Source: an uncultured Eubacteriales bacterium
GTDB taxonomy: Bacteria > Bacillota > Clostridia > Oscillospirales > Ruminococcaceae
Assembly (NCBI GenBank): GCA_900319075.1
Contig: ONMZ01000003.1
Location: 1 to 64,000 of the forward strand
Direction: 5' to 3'
DNA: 64,000 bases
In this document: one piece after another, positions 26,686 to 34,104 of the stretch
How the letters are laid out: each line of letters begins with the position of its first letter
Numbering within the stretch: position 1 is the first letter of the stretch
Notes under the pieces: model-generated
Told to the model about the DNA's origin: nothing
What the model saw: the letters and a program-made list of their open reading frames with translations, nothing else
Databases searched by the model: none
Made by a program: the position numbers and the translations under genes

Positions 26686-26955
26686 CAGGGGATTTACAGT
26701 TCGGATAAAATTCGGCTTTTGGTATTGACTTTTTGACCCTGCCGTGCTATCTTTATGCCAAAGACACAGCGCTGTCTTTTCACCATGCAGCAACAGGGCC
26801 TTTGCTCTGAGCGCACACAGATGCTTTTGCTTTTTCATCTGCGCTGCACAGGCGATGTACCCTGCTGATGATATATTTATACCTCCGTATGCCCCGTGCT
26901 GATAAGCTGTGCAGACACGGTGTGCGAATAATCCTAACAGCTTTTCATACACGCA
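26686..26955. other. Intergenic region without a clear gene
   Basis: About 270 bases between a promoter and a convergent terminator. A 92-codon minus-strand frame spans it but lacks a ribosome site and has no protein-like pattern. Two small inverted repeats are present (AAAGACA/TGTCTTT and CAGATG/CATCTG). I see no tRNA, riboswitch or promoter that would mark an RNA gene. Confidence 0.5.
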
Positions 26956-26991
26956 TAAAAAGAGCCCCGGATCATGATCGGTCCGGGGTTC
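26956..26991 (-). terminator. Terminator of the SPFH gene
   Basis: A ten-base GC-rich stem (26982-26991 with 26962-26971) is followed by five Ts on the minus strand. Confidence 0.9.
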
Positions 26992-27001
26992 TTGCCTTTA
27001 T

Positions 27002-27922
27002 TTACTGTGCAGCTTTCTGCTGAGTCTGCTGCTGGTTGGAAGAGCTGCTGTTGGTTTTTGCCTCATCGTCAAGATCAAGCGAGATCAGAGGATTTGCGCT
27101 GCTTGCCACCTTGGGCAGTACACCGTTCCACCTCTCGATGGTCTGATACTGTATCAGCGTAGGGCTGAGAGATTCTGCAATAGTCTTGTTTGCAGCTGCC
27201 TGAGCATCTGCCCTTGCCTTGATCGCCTTAGCGTCCGCCTCGGCTGCAATGACCTTTTTCTTTGCCTCTGCCTCGGCAACAACGATAGCCTGGTTCTGCT
27301 CGGTCTTGGTTTTAAGATAATTCTGCTCTGCGACCTGTTTAGCTTCGATAGCCTCGTTGAATTCCTTGGAGAAATCAAAGTTGACTATGTTGAACTTTTC
27401 GATCTCAATGCCGTACTCGGAAACCTTAGCCGCCAGCTCGGTCTTGATCTCGTCTGCAACACTTGCACGCTTGGTGATAAGCTGCTCGGCATTGTACTTT
27501 GCACAAACGCTTTTCATGCCCTCCTGAACGGTCGGCATAAGTATAACGTCCTTATAATCTACACCGATCTCCCTGAATATCCTTGCCGAAGCCTCGCTCT
27601 GAATGCGGTAGTTTACGGCGATCTTTGTGCTTACCGCCTGCATATCGTTTGATACCGCATCGGCAGTTGCTTCATAGATCTGGATCTTGTTGGAGATTAT
27701 CTCCACCTTCTGTGCAAATGGGATCACAAAATGCAGTCCCTCTGTAAGGGAGGTATCGGAAACCTCTCCGAATGTGGTAACAACTCCCGTGCAGCCGGCA
27801 GGTACTATCCTTATCGCCGAAATAATAGCGATCACGGCTATCAGCACCGCAGCTATGCAAAGAACTATCTTTACCGTTCCTTTTTTCTTTTTGCCAATGT
27901 CAATAACATTATCCTGAGCCAT
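27002..27922 (-). CDS. SPFH/prohibitin-domain membrane protein
   Basis: A 306-residue prohibitin-like protein starting at the ATG at 27922, behind AAAGGAAT. One N-terminal helix (about 14-36) anchors the SPFH domain (about 37-200, with GCTGVVTTFGEV and EGLHFVIPF). A long alanine/lysine/glutamate coiled coil follows (about 200-265), then a Gln/Ser-rich tail. Such proteins form ring-shaped assemblies at the membrane and often partner with FtsH-type proteases. No NfeD partner is adjacent. The gene stands alone with its own promoter and terminator. Confidence 0.9.
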   Translation of the reverse strand: MAQDNVIDIGKKKKGTVKIVLCIAAVLIAVIAIISAIRIVPAGCTGVVTTFGEVSDTSLTEGLHFVIPFAQKVEIISNKIQIYEATADAVSNDMQAVSTKIAVNYRIQSEASARIFREIGVDYKDVILMPTVQEGMKSVCAKYNAEQLITKRASVADEIKTELAAKVSEYGIEIEKFNIVNFDFSKEFNEAIEAKQVAEQNYLKTKTEQNQAIVVAEAEAKKKVIAAEADAKAIKARADAQAAANKTIAESLSPTLIQYQTIERWNGVLPKVASSANPLISLDLDDEAKTNSSSSNQQQTQQKAAQ

Positions 27923-27994
27923 TTTTAATTCCTTTCTGTCTGTGTATTTCTCTCCCATTTTCGGATGTACATCCTCAACCTTTCGGTTTAGCAT

Positions 27995-28023
27995 ATTATA
28001 TCACTAAAGCTCCGTATTAGCAA
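27995..28023 (-). promoter_or_regulatory. Promoter of the SPFH gene
   Basis: TTGCTA at 28018-28023 and TATAAT at 27995-28000 on the minus strand, spacer 17. Confidence 0.72.
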
Positions 28024-28191
28024 ATTCAACGGGGGCAAACGGGGGCAAAATGGGACAAACTAAATTGATATATTCCATGCTTTCCTTTGATTTTCTCACC
28101 CGTTCTCCCTCGTTCTCAATATTTCAAAAACAAACGGCTTGGGGTAAATGCACACATATCCGCACGCCGCAGCGGAGCGCTTTTGCACCTA
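28024..28191. other. Spacer between divergent promoters
   Basis: About 170 bases between the SPFH and epimerase promoters. It begins with a short tandem repeat (CGGGGGCAAA twice). I see no gene or RNA element. Confidence 0.45.
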
Positions 28192-28220
28192 TTGAAATTA
28201 CTTTTAAAATGTGGTATCAT
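28192..28220 (+). promoter_or_regulatory. Promoter of the epimerase-dtd operon
   Basis: TTGAAA at 28192-28197 and TATCAT at 28215-28220, spacer 17. Confidence 0.75.
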
Positions 28221-28252
28221 TTAGGTAAAGCTATTTTGAGAGGTCTTAAAAA

Positions 28253-29110
28253 ATGCTGTATACTATAAAAAATGAAAGGCTGGAGATCAGCGCAGATACC
28301 TTTGGCGCTGAGCTTCACTCGTTAAAGCTGGACGGCAAGGAATACCTGTGGCAGTGCGGTGACGCATGGAAGCGCTATGCTCCGATCCTTTTCCCTTTTA
28401 TCTGTTCCCCCAAGGACAGAAAATACACGGCAAAGGGCAAGCAGTACACCATGAAGGCAAACCACGGATTTGCAAGGGACATGGAGTTTTCTTTCAACGG
28501 ACAGGATGAAAGCTCGCTGAGTTTCCTTCTTACCGAAAATGAACAGTCGCTGGCGCAGTACCCTTACAAATTCAGCCTTGAGGTGCGATATACGATCAAC
28601 GGCAACTGCCTGCGTGTGGAAAACTTTGTTACAAACACAGACGATGAGGATATGTATTTCTACCTTGGTGCACACCCTGCGTTCAATTGTCCTCTTAACG
28701 AGGGTGACAGATTTGACGACTATTATGTTGAATTTGATGAAAGCGAGCATATTACCCAGAAGATCGGCGATGAAACGGTAACGCTTGTGGAATACGGCAA
28801 AAGGCTGGATATGACAAGAGCTCTGTTCGACAACGATTCCATACCGCTGAACTACCCCAATTCAAAGGCGATCTCGCTCAGATCCAAAAACGGCGGAAGC
28901 TATGTGCGGCTGGAGTACCCGGTGAGCGACTGCATTACCGTGTGGTCTCCCACAGGTGACGACAGGGCGGAATTTGTTTGTCTTGAACCCTGGACCAGCG
29001 TTCCGACGTTTTATGACGACGACTTTGAGGCGCTTGAAAACAAGCCCAACGCCATAAAGCTGGAAAAGGGTGAAAAATACAGGTACTATTACAACATAGT
29101 GGTGTTCTGA
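28253..29110 (+). CDS. Aldose 1-epimerase family protein
   Basis: A 285-residue galactose-mutarotase-fold protein of the group related to LacX. It has a beta-sandwich with LKLDGKEYLWQCGDAWKRYAPILFPFI, the substrate-side histidine in NHGFARDMEF, LGAHPAFNCPL and a late glutamate in VCLEPWTSVP. It probably acts on the anomeric carbon of a sugar, perhaps phosphorylated; the substrate is unknown. It leads an operon with dtd and an ArsC-fold gene. No strong ribosome site is seen before the ATG (GAGAGG lies about twelve bases away). Confidence 0.88.
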   Translation: MLYTIKNERLEISADTFGAELHSLKLDGKEYLWQCGDAWKRYAPILFPFICSPKDRKYTAKGKQYTMKANHGFARDMEFSFNGQDESSLSFLLTENEQSLAQYPYKFSLEVRYTINGNCLRVENFVTNTDDEDMYFYLGAHPAFNCPLNEGDRFDDYYVEFDESEHITQKIGDETVTLVEYGKRLDMTRALFDNDSIPLNYPNSKAISLRSKNGGSYVRLEYPVSDCITVWSPTGDDRAEFVCLEPWTSVPTFYDDDFEALENKPNAIKLEKGEKYRYYYNIVVF

Positions 29111-29132
29111 CCACTGAAAAGGAGAGATCAGC

Positions 29133-29594
29133 ATGAAGGCAATAATCCAGAGAGTGACACGGGCGTCGGTTACCGTTGACGGAAAAGTCGTTGGAAAGAT
29201 CGACAGCGGTTTTATGATACTTTTCGGTGCTGCAAAAGACGATACCGATGCAGACTGCGAAAAGCTGGCGGATAAGATATCAAAGCTGCGGATATTTCCC
29301 GATGAGAACGGCAAGACGAACCTCTCCATAAACGATGTGGGCGGAGATATTCTGGCAGTTTCCCAGTTTACCCTGCTTGCCGACTGCCACCACGGAAACC
29401 GCCCGTCATTCATCTACGCAGGCGATCCCGACGAGGCAAACCGTCTGTTTGAACTGTTCAAGACCAAGTGCGGGGAGAAAATAAACGGCAAGGTCGAAAG
29501 CGGCATCTTCGGCGCATCAATGCAGGTCGAGCTTGTAAACAGCGGACCTTTCACCATTTATCTTGAATGCAGGAATGGAGAGATACTTGCATGA
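29133..29594 (+). CDS. dtd: D-aminoacyl-tRNA deacylase
   Basis: A 153-residue enzyme that removes D-amino acids, and glycine from mischarged tRNA-Ala, by a substrate-assisted mechanism. Both active-site signatures are present: SQFTL (about 73-77) and NSGPFT near the C-terminus, which carries the Gly-cisPro pair. AGGAGAG precedes the ATG by seven bases. It overlaps the next gene as ATGA. Confidence 0.96.
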   Translation: MKAIIQRVTRASVTVDGKVVGKIDSGFMILFGAAKDDTDADCEKLADKISKLRIFPDENGKTNLSINDVGGDILAVSQFTLLADCHHGNRPSFIYAGDPDEANRLFELFKTKCGEKINGKVESGIFGASMQVELVNSGPFTIYLECRNGEILA

Positions 29595-29932
29595 ACATTC
29601 AGATATTCGGGCGCTCGTCGTCCTTTGACACAAAAAAGGCTCAGCGCTGGTTCAAGGAGCGCAGGATAAACTTTCAATATATAGACCTCAACTCAAAGGG
29701 CATGAGCAAGGGTGAATTCACAAGCGTGCTTGCAGCCGTAAAGGACATAGACAAGCTGCTTGACGCAAAGGCAAAGGGTGAAGCTGCTACTCTTTTCCGC
29801 TATCTTGGCACTCAGGCCGAAAAGCAGGAAAAGCTCCTCGAAAATCCACAGATAATTACTGCCCCGATAGTCCGCAACGGCAGGCTCGCAACCGTCGGCT
29901 TCTGCCCTGATGTATGGAAAGACTGGGAGTAA
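29591..29932 (+). CDS. ArsC/Spx-fold protein lacking the cysteine
   Basis: A 113-residue thioredoxin-fold protein of the ArsC/YffB group. The start at 29591 overlaps the dtd stop. The N-terminal loop that carries C-x-x-C or a single catalytic cysteine in ArsC and Spx reads GRSSSFDTKKAQRWF, so the redox cysteine is replaced by serine. The later segments FRYLGTQAEK and ITAPIVRNGRLATVGF match the fold, with the cis-proline after TA. It probably binds a partner rather than reducing a substrate. Confidence 0.83.
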   Translation: MNIQIFGRSSSFDTKKAQRWFKERRINFQYIDLNSKGMSKGEFTSVLAAVKDIDKLLDAKAKGEAATLFRYLGTQAEKQEKLLENPQIITAPIVRNGRLATVGFCPDVWKDWE

Positions 29933-30016
29933 CAGCGTCGTTATTGTGCATTTGGCAATAATCTTGAAAAAACCGAGGTGCAAATTGTTTAAAATGCCGA
30001 TTTTATGCAATTAGCA

Positions 30017-30045
30017 TTGTAAAGTGTGAAGAATGATGATATAAT
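30017..30045 (+). promoter_or_regulatory. Promoter of the zinc-ribbon membrane gene
   Basis: TTGTAA at 30017-30022 and TATAAT at 30040-30045, spacer 17. Confidence 0.7.
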
Positions 30046-30114
30046 GCCTTTAGACGAATGTCTGTCAAATTATAAAAAACAATTTCGTCAATCAACATGA
30101 AAAGGGGTAGTAAT

Positions 30115-30672
30115 ATGTTTTGTCCAAAATGCGGAGCACAGGTTCCGGACGGAAGTCCGTTCTGTTCTTCCTGCGGCGCACCTATGGCACAGCAGACACA
30201 GCAGCCAATGAACCAGGCAAACAACTTCGGAGGTAACTCAAACGGATTTAATCCTCAGAACATGGTAAATGACTTCAAGTCAAATATCACAGACATTAAA
30301 TCTTTTGGCATTCCTCAGTTCGTTGCTCTGGGCGGAGCAGTAGTTCTTCTCATCTCAATGTTCCTGCCTTATCTGAAAGTAACAGTGTTCGGTCTTTCCA
30401 AGTCCGCTAACTTCTTTGACGGCGGCGCATTACACTGGATCCTTGGCATTCTCATTGCTCTTTGTTCTGCATTCCTTGCAGTTACCAAAAAGGGTCTGAA
30501 TATGCTTATTGCCGGCGGCGTTGCGGTACTGTTCTTTATCTTTGAGTGGATATTCCAGTTCAAAGACACACTTGGAGTTGTTTCCAAGGGCGCAGGTTTC
30601 TACATCATGCTTCTTGCTTGCCTTGCTATTGCGGTGGGCGGCGTGCTGCAGTTCCTTCAGGATAAAAAATAA
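30115..30672 (+). CDS. Zinc-ribbon membrane protein
   Basis: A 185-residue protein. An N-terminal zinc ribbon (MFCPKCGAQVPDGSPFCSSCG, Cys3, 6, 17 and 20) is followed by a Gln/Asn-rich linker (about 25-55) and four predicted membrane helices (about 70-90, 100-120, 125-145, 155-175). The ATG at 30115 follows AAAGGGG by seven bases. Such proteins are frequent in Clostridia and uncharacterised. It has its own promoter and terminator. Confidence 0.8.
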   Translation: MFCPKCGAQVPDGSPFCSSCGAPMAQQTQQPMNQANNFGGNSNGFNPQNMVNDFKSNITDIKSFGIPQFVALGGAVVLLISMFLPYLKVTVFGLSKSANFFDGGALHWILGILIALCSAFLAVTKKGLNMLIAGGVAVLFFIFEWIFQFKDTLGVVSKGAGFYIMLLACLAIAVGGVLQFLQDKK

Positions 30673-30684
30673 TATATAAAAATC

Positions 30685-30720
30685 AAGCTGTACTCTGAAA
30701 AAGGGTACAGCTTTTTTGTT
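30685..30720 (+). terminator. Terminator of the zinc-ribbon membrane gene
   Basis: A nine-base stem (30685-30693 with 30705-30713) followed by six Ts. Confidence 0.9.
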
Positions 30721-30737
30721 GTCTTTATAGCCTTAGC

Positions 30738-30767
30738 ACAAAAAAAGATGCCGTTTTCACGACATCT
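30738..30767 (-). terminator. Terminator of the tRNA operon
   Basis: An eight-base stem with one G-T pair (30760-30767 with 30746-30753) and a seven-T tail on the minus strand, right after the last tRNA. Confidence 0.85.
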
Positions 30768-30772
30768 CTGCA

Positions 30773-30846
30773 TGGAGCGGGTTGTAAGAATTAAACTCAC
30801 TTCTCCTTTCAGGAAGAAAGGTATTCTAACGTTGAACTAAGCCCGC
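30773..30846 (-). tRNA. tRNA-Gly(UCC)-like, divergent
   Basis: The 74-base sequence folds into a complete cloverleaf with encoded CCA: acceptor of seven pairs with one C-A mismatch, four-pair D stem, five-pair anticodon stem, four-base variable loop and five-pair T stem. The anticodon reads TCC, for glycine GGA codons. The D loop reads AACGTTA and the T loop TTTAATT, so G19 and C56 are both replaced by T and their tertiary pair is lost. G57 is A, and position 37 is a pyrimidine. It may be decaying, or a specialised tRNA such as those used in cell-wall peptide synthesis in staphylococci. It is last in a five-tRNA operon. Confidence 0.7.
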
Positions 30847-30849
30847 ATA

Positions 30850-30922
30850 AGCGGCTTACGAGGCTCGAACTCGCTACCTCCACCTTGGCAAGGTGGCGCT
30901 CTACCAGATGAGCTAAAGCCGC
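30850..30922 (-). tRNA. tRNA-Gly (anticodon GCC)
   Basis: A 73-base cloverleaf with a perfect seven-pair acceptor stem (GCGGCTT/AAGCCGC), canonical GGTAGAGC D-arm and GTTCGAG T loop. The anticodon is GCC. CCA is not encoded. Confidence 0.95.
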
Positions 30923-30939
30923 ATATGGATAAAATGAAA

Positions 30940-31012
30940 TGCCTCCGGACGGAATCGAACCATCGACACGGGGATTTTCAGTCCCCTGCTCTACCTACTG
31001 AGCTACAGAGGC
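30940..31012 (-). tRNA. tRNA-Phe (anticodon GAA)
   Basis: A 73-base canonical cloverleaf beginning GCCTCTG, with GAA in the loop ACTGAAAAT and GTTCGATT in the T loop. CCA is not encoded. Confidence 0.95.
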
Positions 31013-31031
31013 AAATCTCATAAAAGAGAAA

Positions 31032-31108
31032 TGGCGACCGGAATGGGGCTCGAACCCACGACCTCTAGCGTGACAGGCTAGCGTTCTAACCAGCTGAACT
31101 ACCCGGCC
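31032..31108 (-). tRNA. tRNA-Asp (anticodon GTC)
   Basis: A 77-base tRNA including encoded CCA. The anticodon loop is CTGTCAC, with GTTCGAG in the T loop and discriminator G, as expected for aspartate. Confidence 0.95.
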
Positions 31109-31215
31109 ATTGAAAAAAATATCTTCAACCTGCCGAGGTTATGGGCATTTGAAGAACGTTATATAAAGAGTCCTGCGAAAGCCGTTTTTTTAAACGACCT
31201 CCGCACTTCTCATTA

Positions 31216-31291
31216 TGGTGGGGACAACAGGGATCGAACCTGTGACCCTCTGCTTGTAAGGCAGATGCTCTCCCAGCTGAGCTATACCCCC
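31216..31291 (-). tRNA. tRNA-Val (anticodon TAC)
   Basis: A 76-base tRNA including encoded CCA. The anticodon loop is CTTACAA, with discriminator A. It is the first tRNA after the promoter. A 107-base spacer separates it from tRNA-Asp. Confidence 0.95.
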
Positions 31292-31324
31292 ATTTTTGTT
31301 TGCTGCAAGTTTAGCAACATTGAT

Positions 31325-31353
31325 ATTATACTACATCACAGGACATTTGTCAA
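31325..31353 (-). promoter_or_regulatory. Strong promoter of the tRNA operon
   Basis: Perfect TTGACA at 31348-31353 and TATAAT at 31325-31330 on the minus strand, spacer 17. Confidence 0.92.
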
Positions 31354-31392
31354 GCACTTTTTCAATTATTTTTTCAAAATATGTTTAAACAT

Positions 31393-31419
31393 AAAAAAGC
31401 CCCGTATTATCGGGGCTTT
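31393..31419 (-). terminator. Terminator of the signal-peptidase-like gene
   Basis: A nine-base stem (31411-31419 with 31396-31404) ending in a T-run on the minus strand. Confidence 0.88.
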
Positions 31420-31426
31420 CATGCGA

Positions 31427-32566
31427 TCATTCCTTGGTCTTGTTTTTAAGTTTCTGCTGCTCGGCGTCCATAAGTTTCATCAGATCCTCAATAGAGCTGT
31501 TGTCATTTACCTTCGCTCTGTGTCTGCGCTGCGGCTGTGCAGTTGTCTTCACCGGCTGTGCTGCCTGTTTAACAGGTTTTGCCGGCTCTGCCTTTACCCC
31601 GCTGTCATCGCCGTCGATAAGCTTTGCGGCTTTTTCATAGTAGGAACTGTCGATCTGAGTTTTCGGGTTTTCATTCACCGGCTCAGCATCAGGCTTTTCA
31701 GCAGCCTTTTCGTCAGCCTTGTTCTGCACGCTTTCAGCCTCAGCCGAGCTATGATGCTTAGCGGCGATCCGCTCTGTTTCCTTTTCTCCGCCAAACAGGA
31801 AATCATCAAGCTTCACATCATTTTTCCTGCTCTGCTTGTCTGCATGGGCGCTTGTATGTTTATCATCGTATTCTTCGTCGTATTCGTCATCATAGTACTC
31901 ATCGTCATCGTACTCATCATCGTAATACTCATCGTCGTCATAGTACTCATCATCGTCATAATACTCGTCGTACTCGTCATCATACTTTGAAGAGGAGCGC
32001 TTTGCGATGAAAATAATAAGCTCGATGACCACAAGAAGGAATATCGGAACAGCCACGCACAGGATTATACCCACTGTGGAGGTTGCAAACGCAATAAGCT
32101 TGCCGGCTGTTTCGTAGTAGGTGTTTGCGATACCGATTATATTAGAGGAATTGATGGTATAAAGTGTGCTTATCTTCTTTTCCTTCTCGTCGTAATCAGA
32201 CTCCTGATAAACCTTGTATACAAGGCCCTCCTGACCTTCCTTGGACTCGATGGAATACAGACGGAACACGCTTGTTCCCACCGTAGGAACGTCCTTACAA
32301 AGCAGGGCTTTGCTTATGCTGTCCTTGCTGGGTGTACCGTCAGATGCCACAACAAGCGCACCCTTGGGGACACTTGTACCCATTTTATCTGTTCTCATGA
32401 TATAAAAGTTATATCCTGCAAGCCGTGGTGTAGCGTCCTTATTTCTGAATACCAAAGTCAGACTGACCACCAGTGCCATTTCAAGGAGTATGAACACAAT
32501 GAAGAATATAAGCACATTCCTTGCCGCTTTTGACTTTTTGCCATTTTTCTTTGTTTTTGAACTCAT
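31427..32566 (-). CDS. Signal-peptidase-like protein lacking catalytic serine, Asp/Tyr-rich tail
   Basis: A 380-residue membrane protein. An N-terminal helix (18-40), a small extracytoplasmic domain (about 45-155) and a second helix (157-188) follow the plan of SipW/ER-type signal peptidases. The segment GYNFYIMRTDKMGTSVPKGA aligns with the SGSMEPT...G box, but the nucleophile serine position is Lys61, so cleavage is unlikely. After the second helix comes a cytoplasmic run of Tyr, Asp and Glu (about 194-235), then a 140-residue disordered, Lys/Ala/Glu-rich tail. The start at 32566 is preferred over upstream in-frame ATGs that overlap the ribosome site. The homology is inferred by eye. Confidence 0.62.
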   Translation of the reverse strand: MSSKTKKNGKKSKAARNVLIFFIVFILLEMALVVSLTLVFRNKDATPRLAGYNFYIMRTDKMGTSVPKGALVVASDGTPSKDSISKALLCKDVPTVGTSVFRLYSIESKEGQEGLVYKVYQESDYDEKEKKISTLYTINSSNIIGIANTYYETAGKLIAFATSTVGIILCVAVPIFLLVVIELIIFIAKRSSSKYDDEYDEYYDDDEYYDDDEYYDDEYDDDEYYDDEYDEEYDDKHTSAHADKQSRKNDVKLDDFLFGGEKETERIAAKHHSSAEAESVQNKADEKAAEKPDAEPVNENPKTQIDSSYYEKAAKLIDGDDSGVKAEPAKPVKQAAQPVKTTAQPQRRHRAKVNDNSSIEDLMKLMDAEQQKLKNKTKE

Positions 32567-32694
32567 ACGTTCCATCCTTTCCGGGAGCAAAACTGCACCT
32601 TATCTGTAATATAAACATCTTTAATATAAGCGATTTATTTTCTTTGTTATATATTACCAAAAAGTTCTCTCGCAATATTTTCTGCACAAATTAT

Positions 32695-32723
32695 ATTATA
32701 TCACAATATTATTCAAAATTCAA
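32695..32723 (-). promoter_or_regulatory. Promoter of the signal-peptidase-like gene
   Basis: TTGAAT at 32718-32723 and TATAAT at 32695-32700 on the minus strand, spacer 17. Confidence 0.75.
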
Positions 32724-32731
32724 CAGTTTTT

Positions 32732-34075
32732 TCAGATTTTTTCGTCCTGCTGTGCAACAACATCAAATTTTACTGTTATTGTATACGCCTCATCGTTATT
32801 GATGATAGAATAGCTTACCACTTTTTTCTTATTTCGGCTCTCAAGGAGATAGTTAAGCACGGTAAAGGTTCCCGTTGTGCCGTTTTCCGTCTCAAAAAGA
32901 GTTTCAAGAGCATGTGTATATGCGTCCTTATCGGTGCATCTTATCCTTGCAAGCCCTTCTTTGCTTTCTATGGCCTGCATTATGGCTTTTTCCATTGTTT
33001 CTCCTGCCTGTCTGCCGTCGTCGCATACAAGGCCGTTGATCTCAAAGTAATTTGCCTGGCTGCTTTCCGCCGAAGGGTAAGACATATATTTGTTGTTGTC
33101 GGGAGTATGGTTTCGCTCCATCTGCTTATCCGTAAGCCCGAAATAGTCATATCTTATGTACTTTTCACCCATTTCGCCCGTAGGGTCGTCCCAGGTAACA
33201 TCAAAGTTATACCATTTGTCGGATATAGATATCTTATTCCAGATATGTCCCTGATAATCACCGGTCTCTGCCGCCTTACCCACCACAGGTATCGCCTTTA
33301 TCCCTGCTTTATCACAAAGCGCCAGCATTGCCTTGGTATAGCCCTCGCACACGCATCTGCCCTGAACAAGGCAGCCGTACGCCGAATAGGGCTGGGGACA
33401 TTTATCATCATAGTTACAGTGGGTGACCACATAGTCGTGAAGATATTTGACCTTGTCGTAATCGGACATTCCGGGGGTGATGCCGGAGATGATGCTGTCT
33501 ATTTTTCTGTCAAGCTCCCTGCGCTGGCTTTCCGCCTCGTCCTTGGCGAGAGAATACTCAACGTTTACAGCTGTTACATAGCCTTTTTTGTTCAGAGAGA
33601 TCGTATAGTTTGCACCGATATAATTCACATACGGGTTTGAAGAGGTGAAAAGAACTATAAAATCTCCCACATCATCCTGTTTAAGGACATTATTTTCGAT
33701 AGGGATACTTTTTTCAAAGTCATAAATCCCTTTATAAAGCTGATGATATACCTTCTGATCTCCCTCGTCCAGAAAATCAAGGAAGTATTGTGAGACATAG
33801 GCATTATTTATGCTGTCAAACTCTTCTTTCGTGACACGAGGGGGTGTTTTCTCCGTCTTGTTCTCCGACTTTTCCTCCACCTCATAATTGATGGTGGTAC
33901 GTGTTGCCTGGTTATAAAACACCTCATTCGTATCCGCCGAGCTGAAGTACATTTTTACGTCTTTATATACCTCTTCGTAACGGTTCAGTCCCGCATACGC
34001 TCCGCCGGCAATAAAGATCGTGACCACCGCAGTCATGGCAAGTACAAGTATTCTGTTTTTCTTCTTTACAGCCAT
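32732..34075 (-). CDS. Transglutaminase-like domain protein, membrane-anchored
   Basis: A 447-residue protein with an uncleaved signal or anchor helix (about 8-29) and an extracytoplasmic body. The C-terminal half holds a transglutaminase/protease fold with the Cys-His-Asp triad visible: QGRCVCEGYTKAML, GHIWNKIS and NFDVTWDDP. Bacterial members act as peptidases or crosslinking enzymes at the envelope, often on peptidoglycan-linked proteins. It begins 29 bases after the CBS/CorC gene ends, with GGAGGAAC before the ATG, so the two are cotranscribed. Confidence 0.87.
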   Translation of the reverse strand: MAVKKKNRILVLAMTAVVTIFIAGGAYAGLNRYEEVYKDVKMYFSSADTNEVFYNQATRTTINYEVEEKSENKTEKTPPRVTKEEFDSINNAYVSQYFLDFLDEGDQKVYHQLYKGIYDFEKSIPIENNVLKQDDVGDFIVLFTSSNPYVNYIGANYTISLNKKGYVTAVNVEYSLAKDEAESQRRELDRKIDSIISGITPGMSDYDKVKYLHDYVVTHCNYDDKCPQPYSAYGCLVQGRCVCEGYTKAMLALCDKAGIKAIPVVGKAAETGDYQGHIWNKISISDKWYNFDVTWDDPTGEMGEKYIRYDYFGLTDKQMERNHTPDNNKYMSYPSAESSQANYFEINGLVCDDGRQAGETMEKAIMQAIESKEGLARIRCTDKDAYTHALETLFETENGTTGTFTVLNYLLESRNKKKVVSYSIINNDEAYTITVKFDVVAQQDEKI

Positions 34076-34104
34076 AACTGTTCCTCCGCTGTGGGCGCAT
34101 CACA

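Noticed and set aside
26674-26952. Minus-strand frame of 92 codons
   Set aside because: There is no ribosome site, it overlaps the promoter of the DUF3592-like gene, and its sequence is not protein-like.
31109-31215. Possible sixth tRNA or terminator between tRNA-Val and tRNA-Asp
   Set aside because: The 107-base spacer does not fold as a cloverleaf and has only weak stems; the transcript seems to run through.
31265-31990. Plus-strand frame of 241 codons rich in Ile/Val
   Set aside because: It lies opposite the Asp/Tyr-rich tail and overlaps the tRNA-Val gene, so it is a composition shadow.
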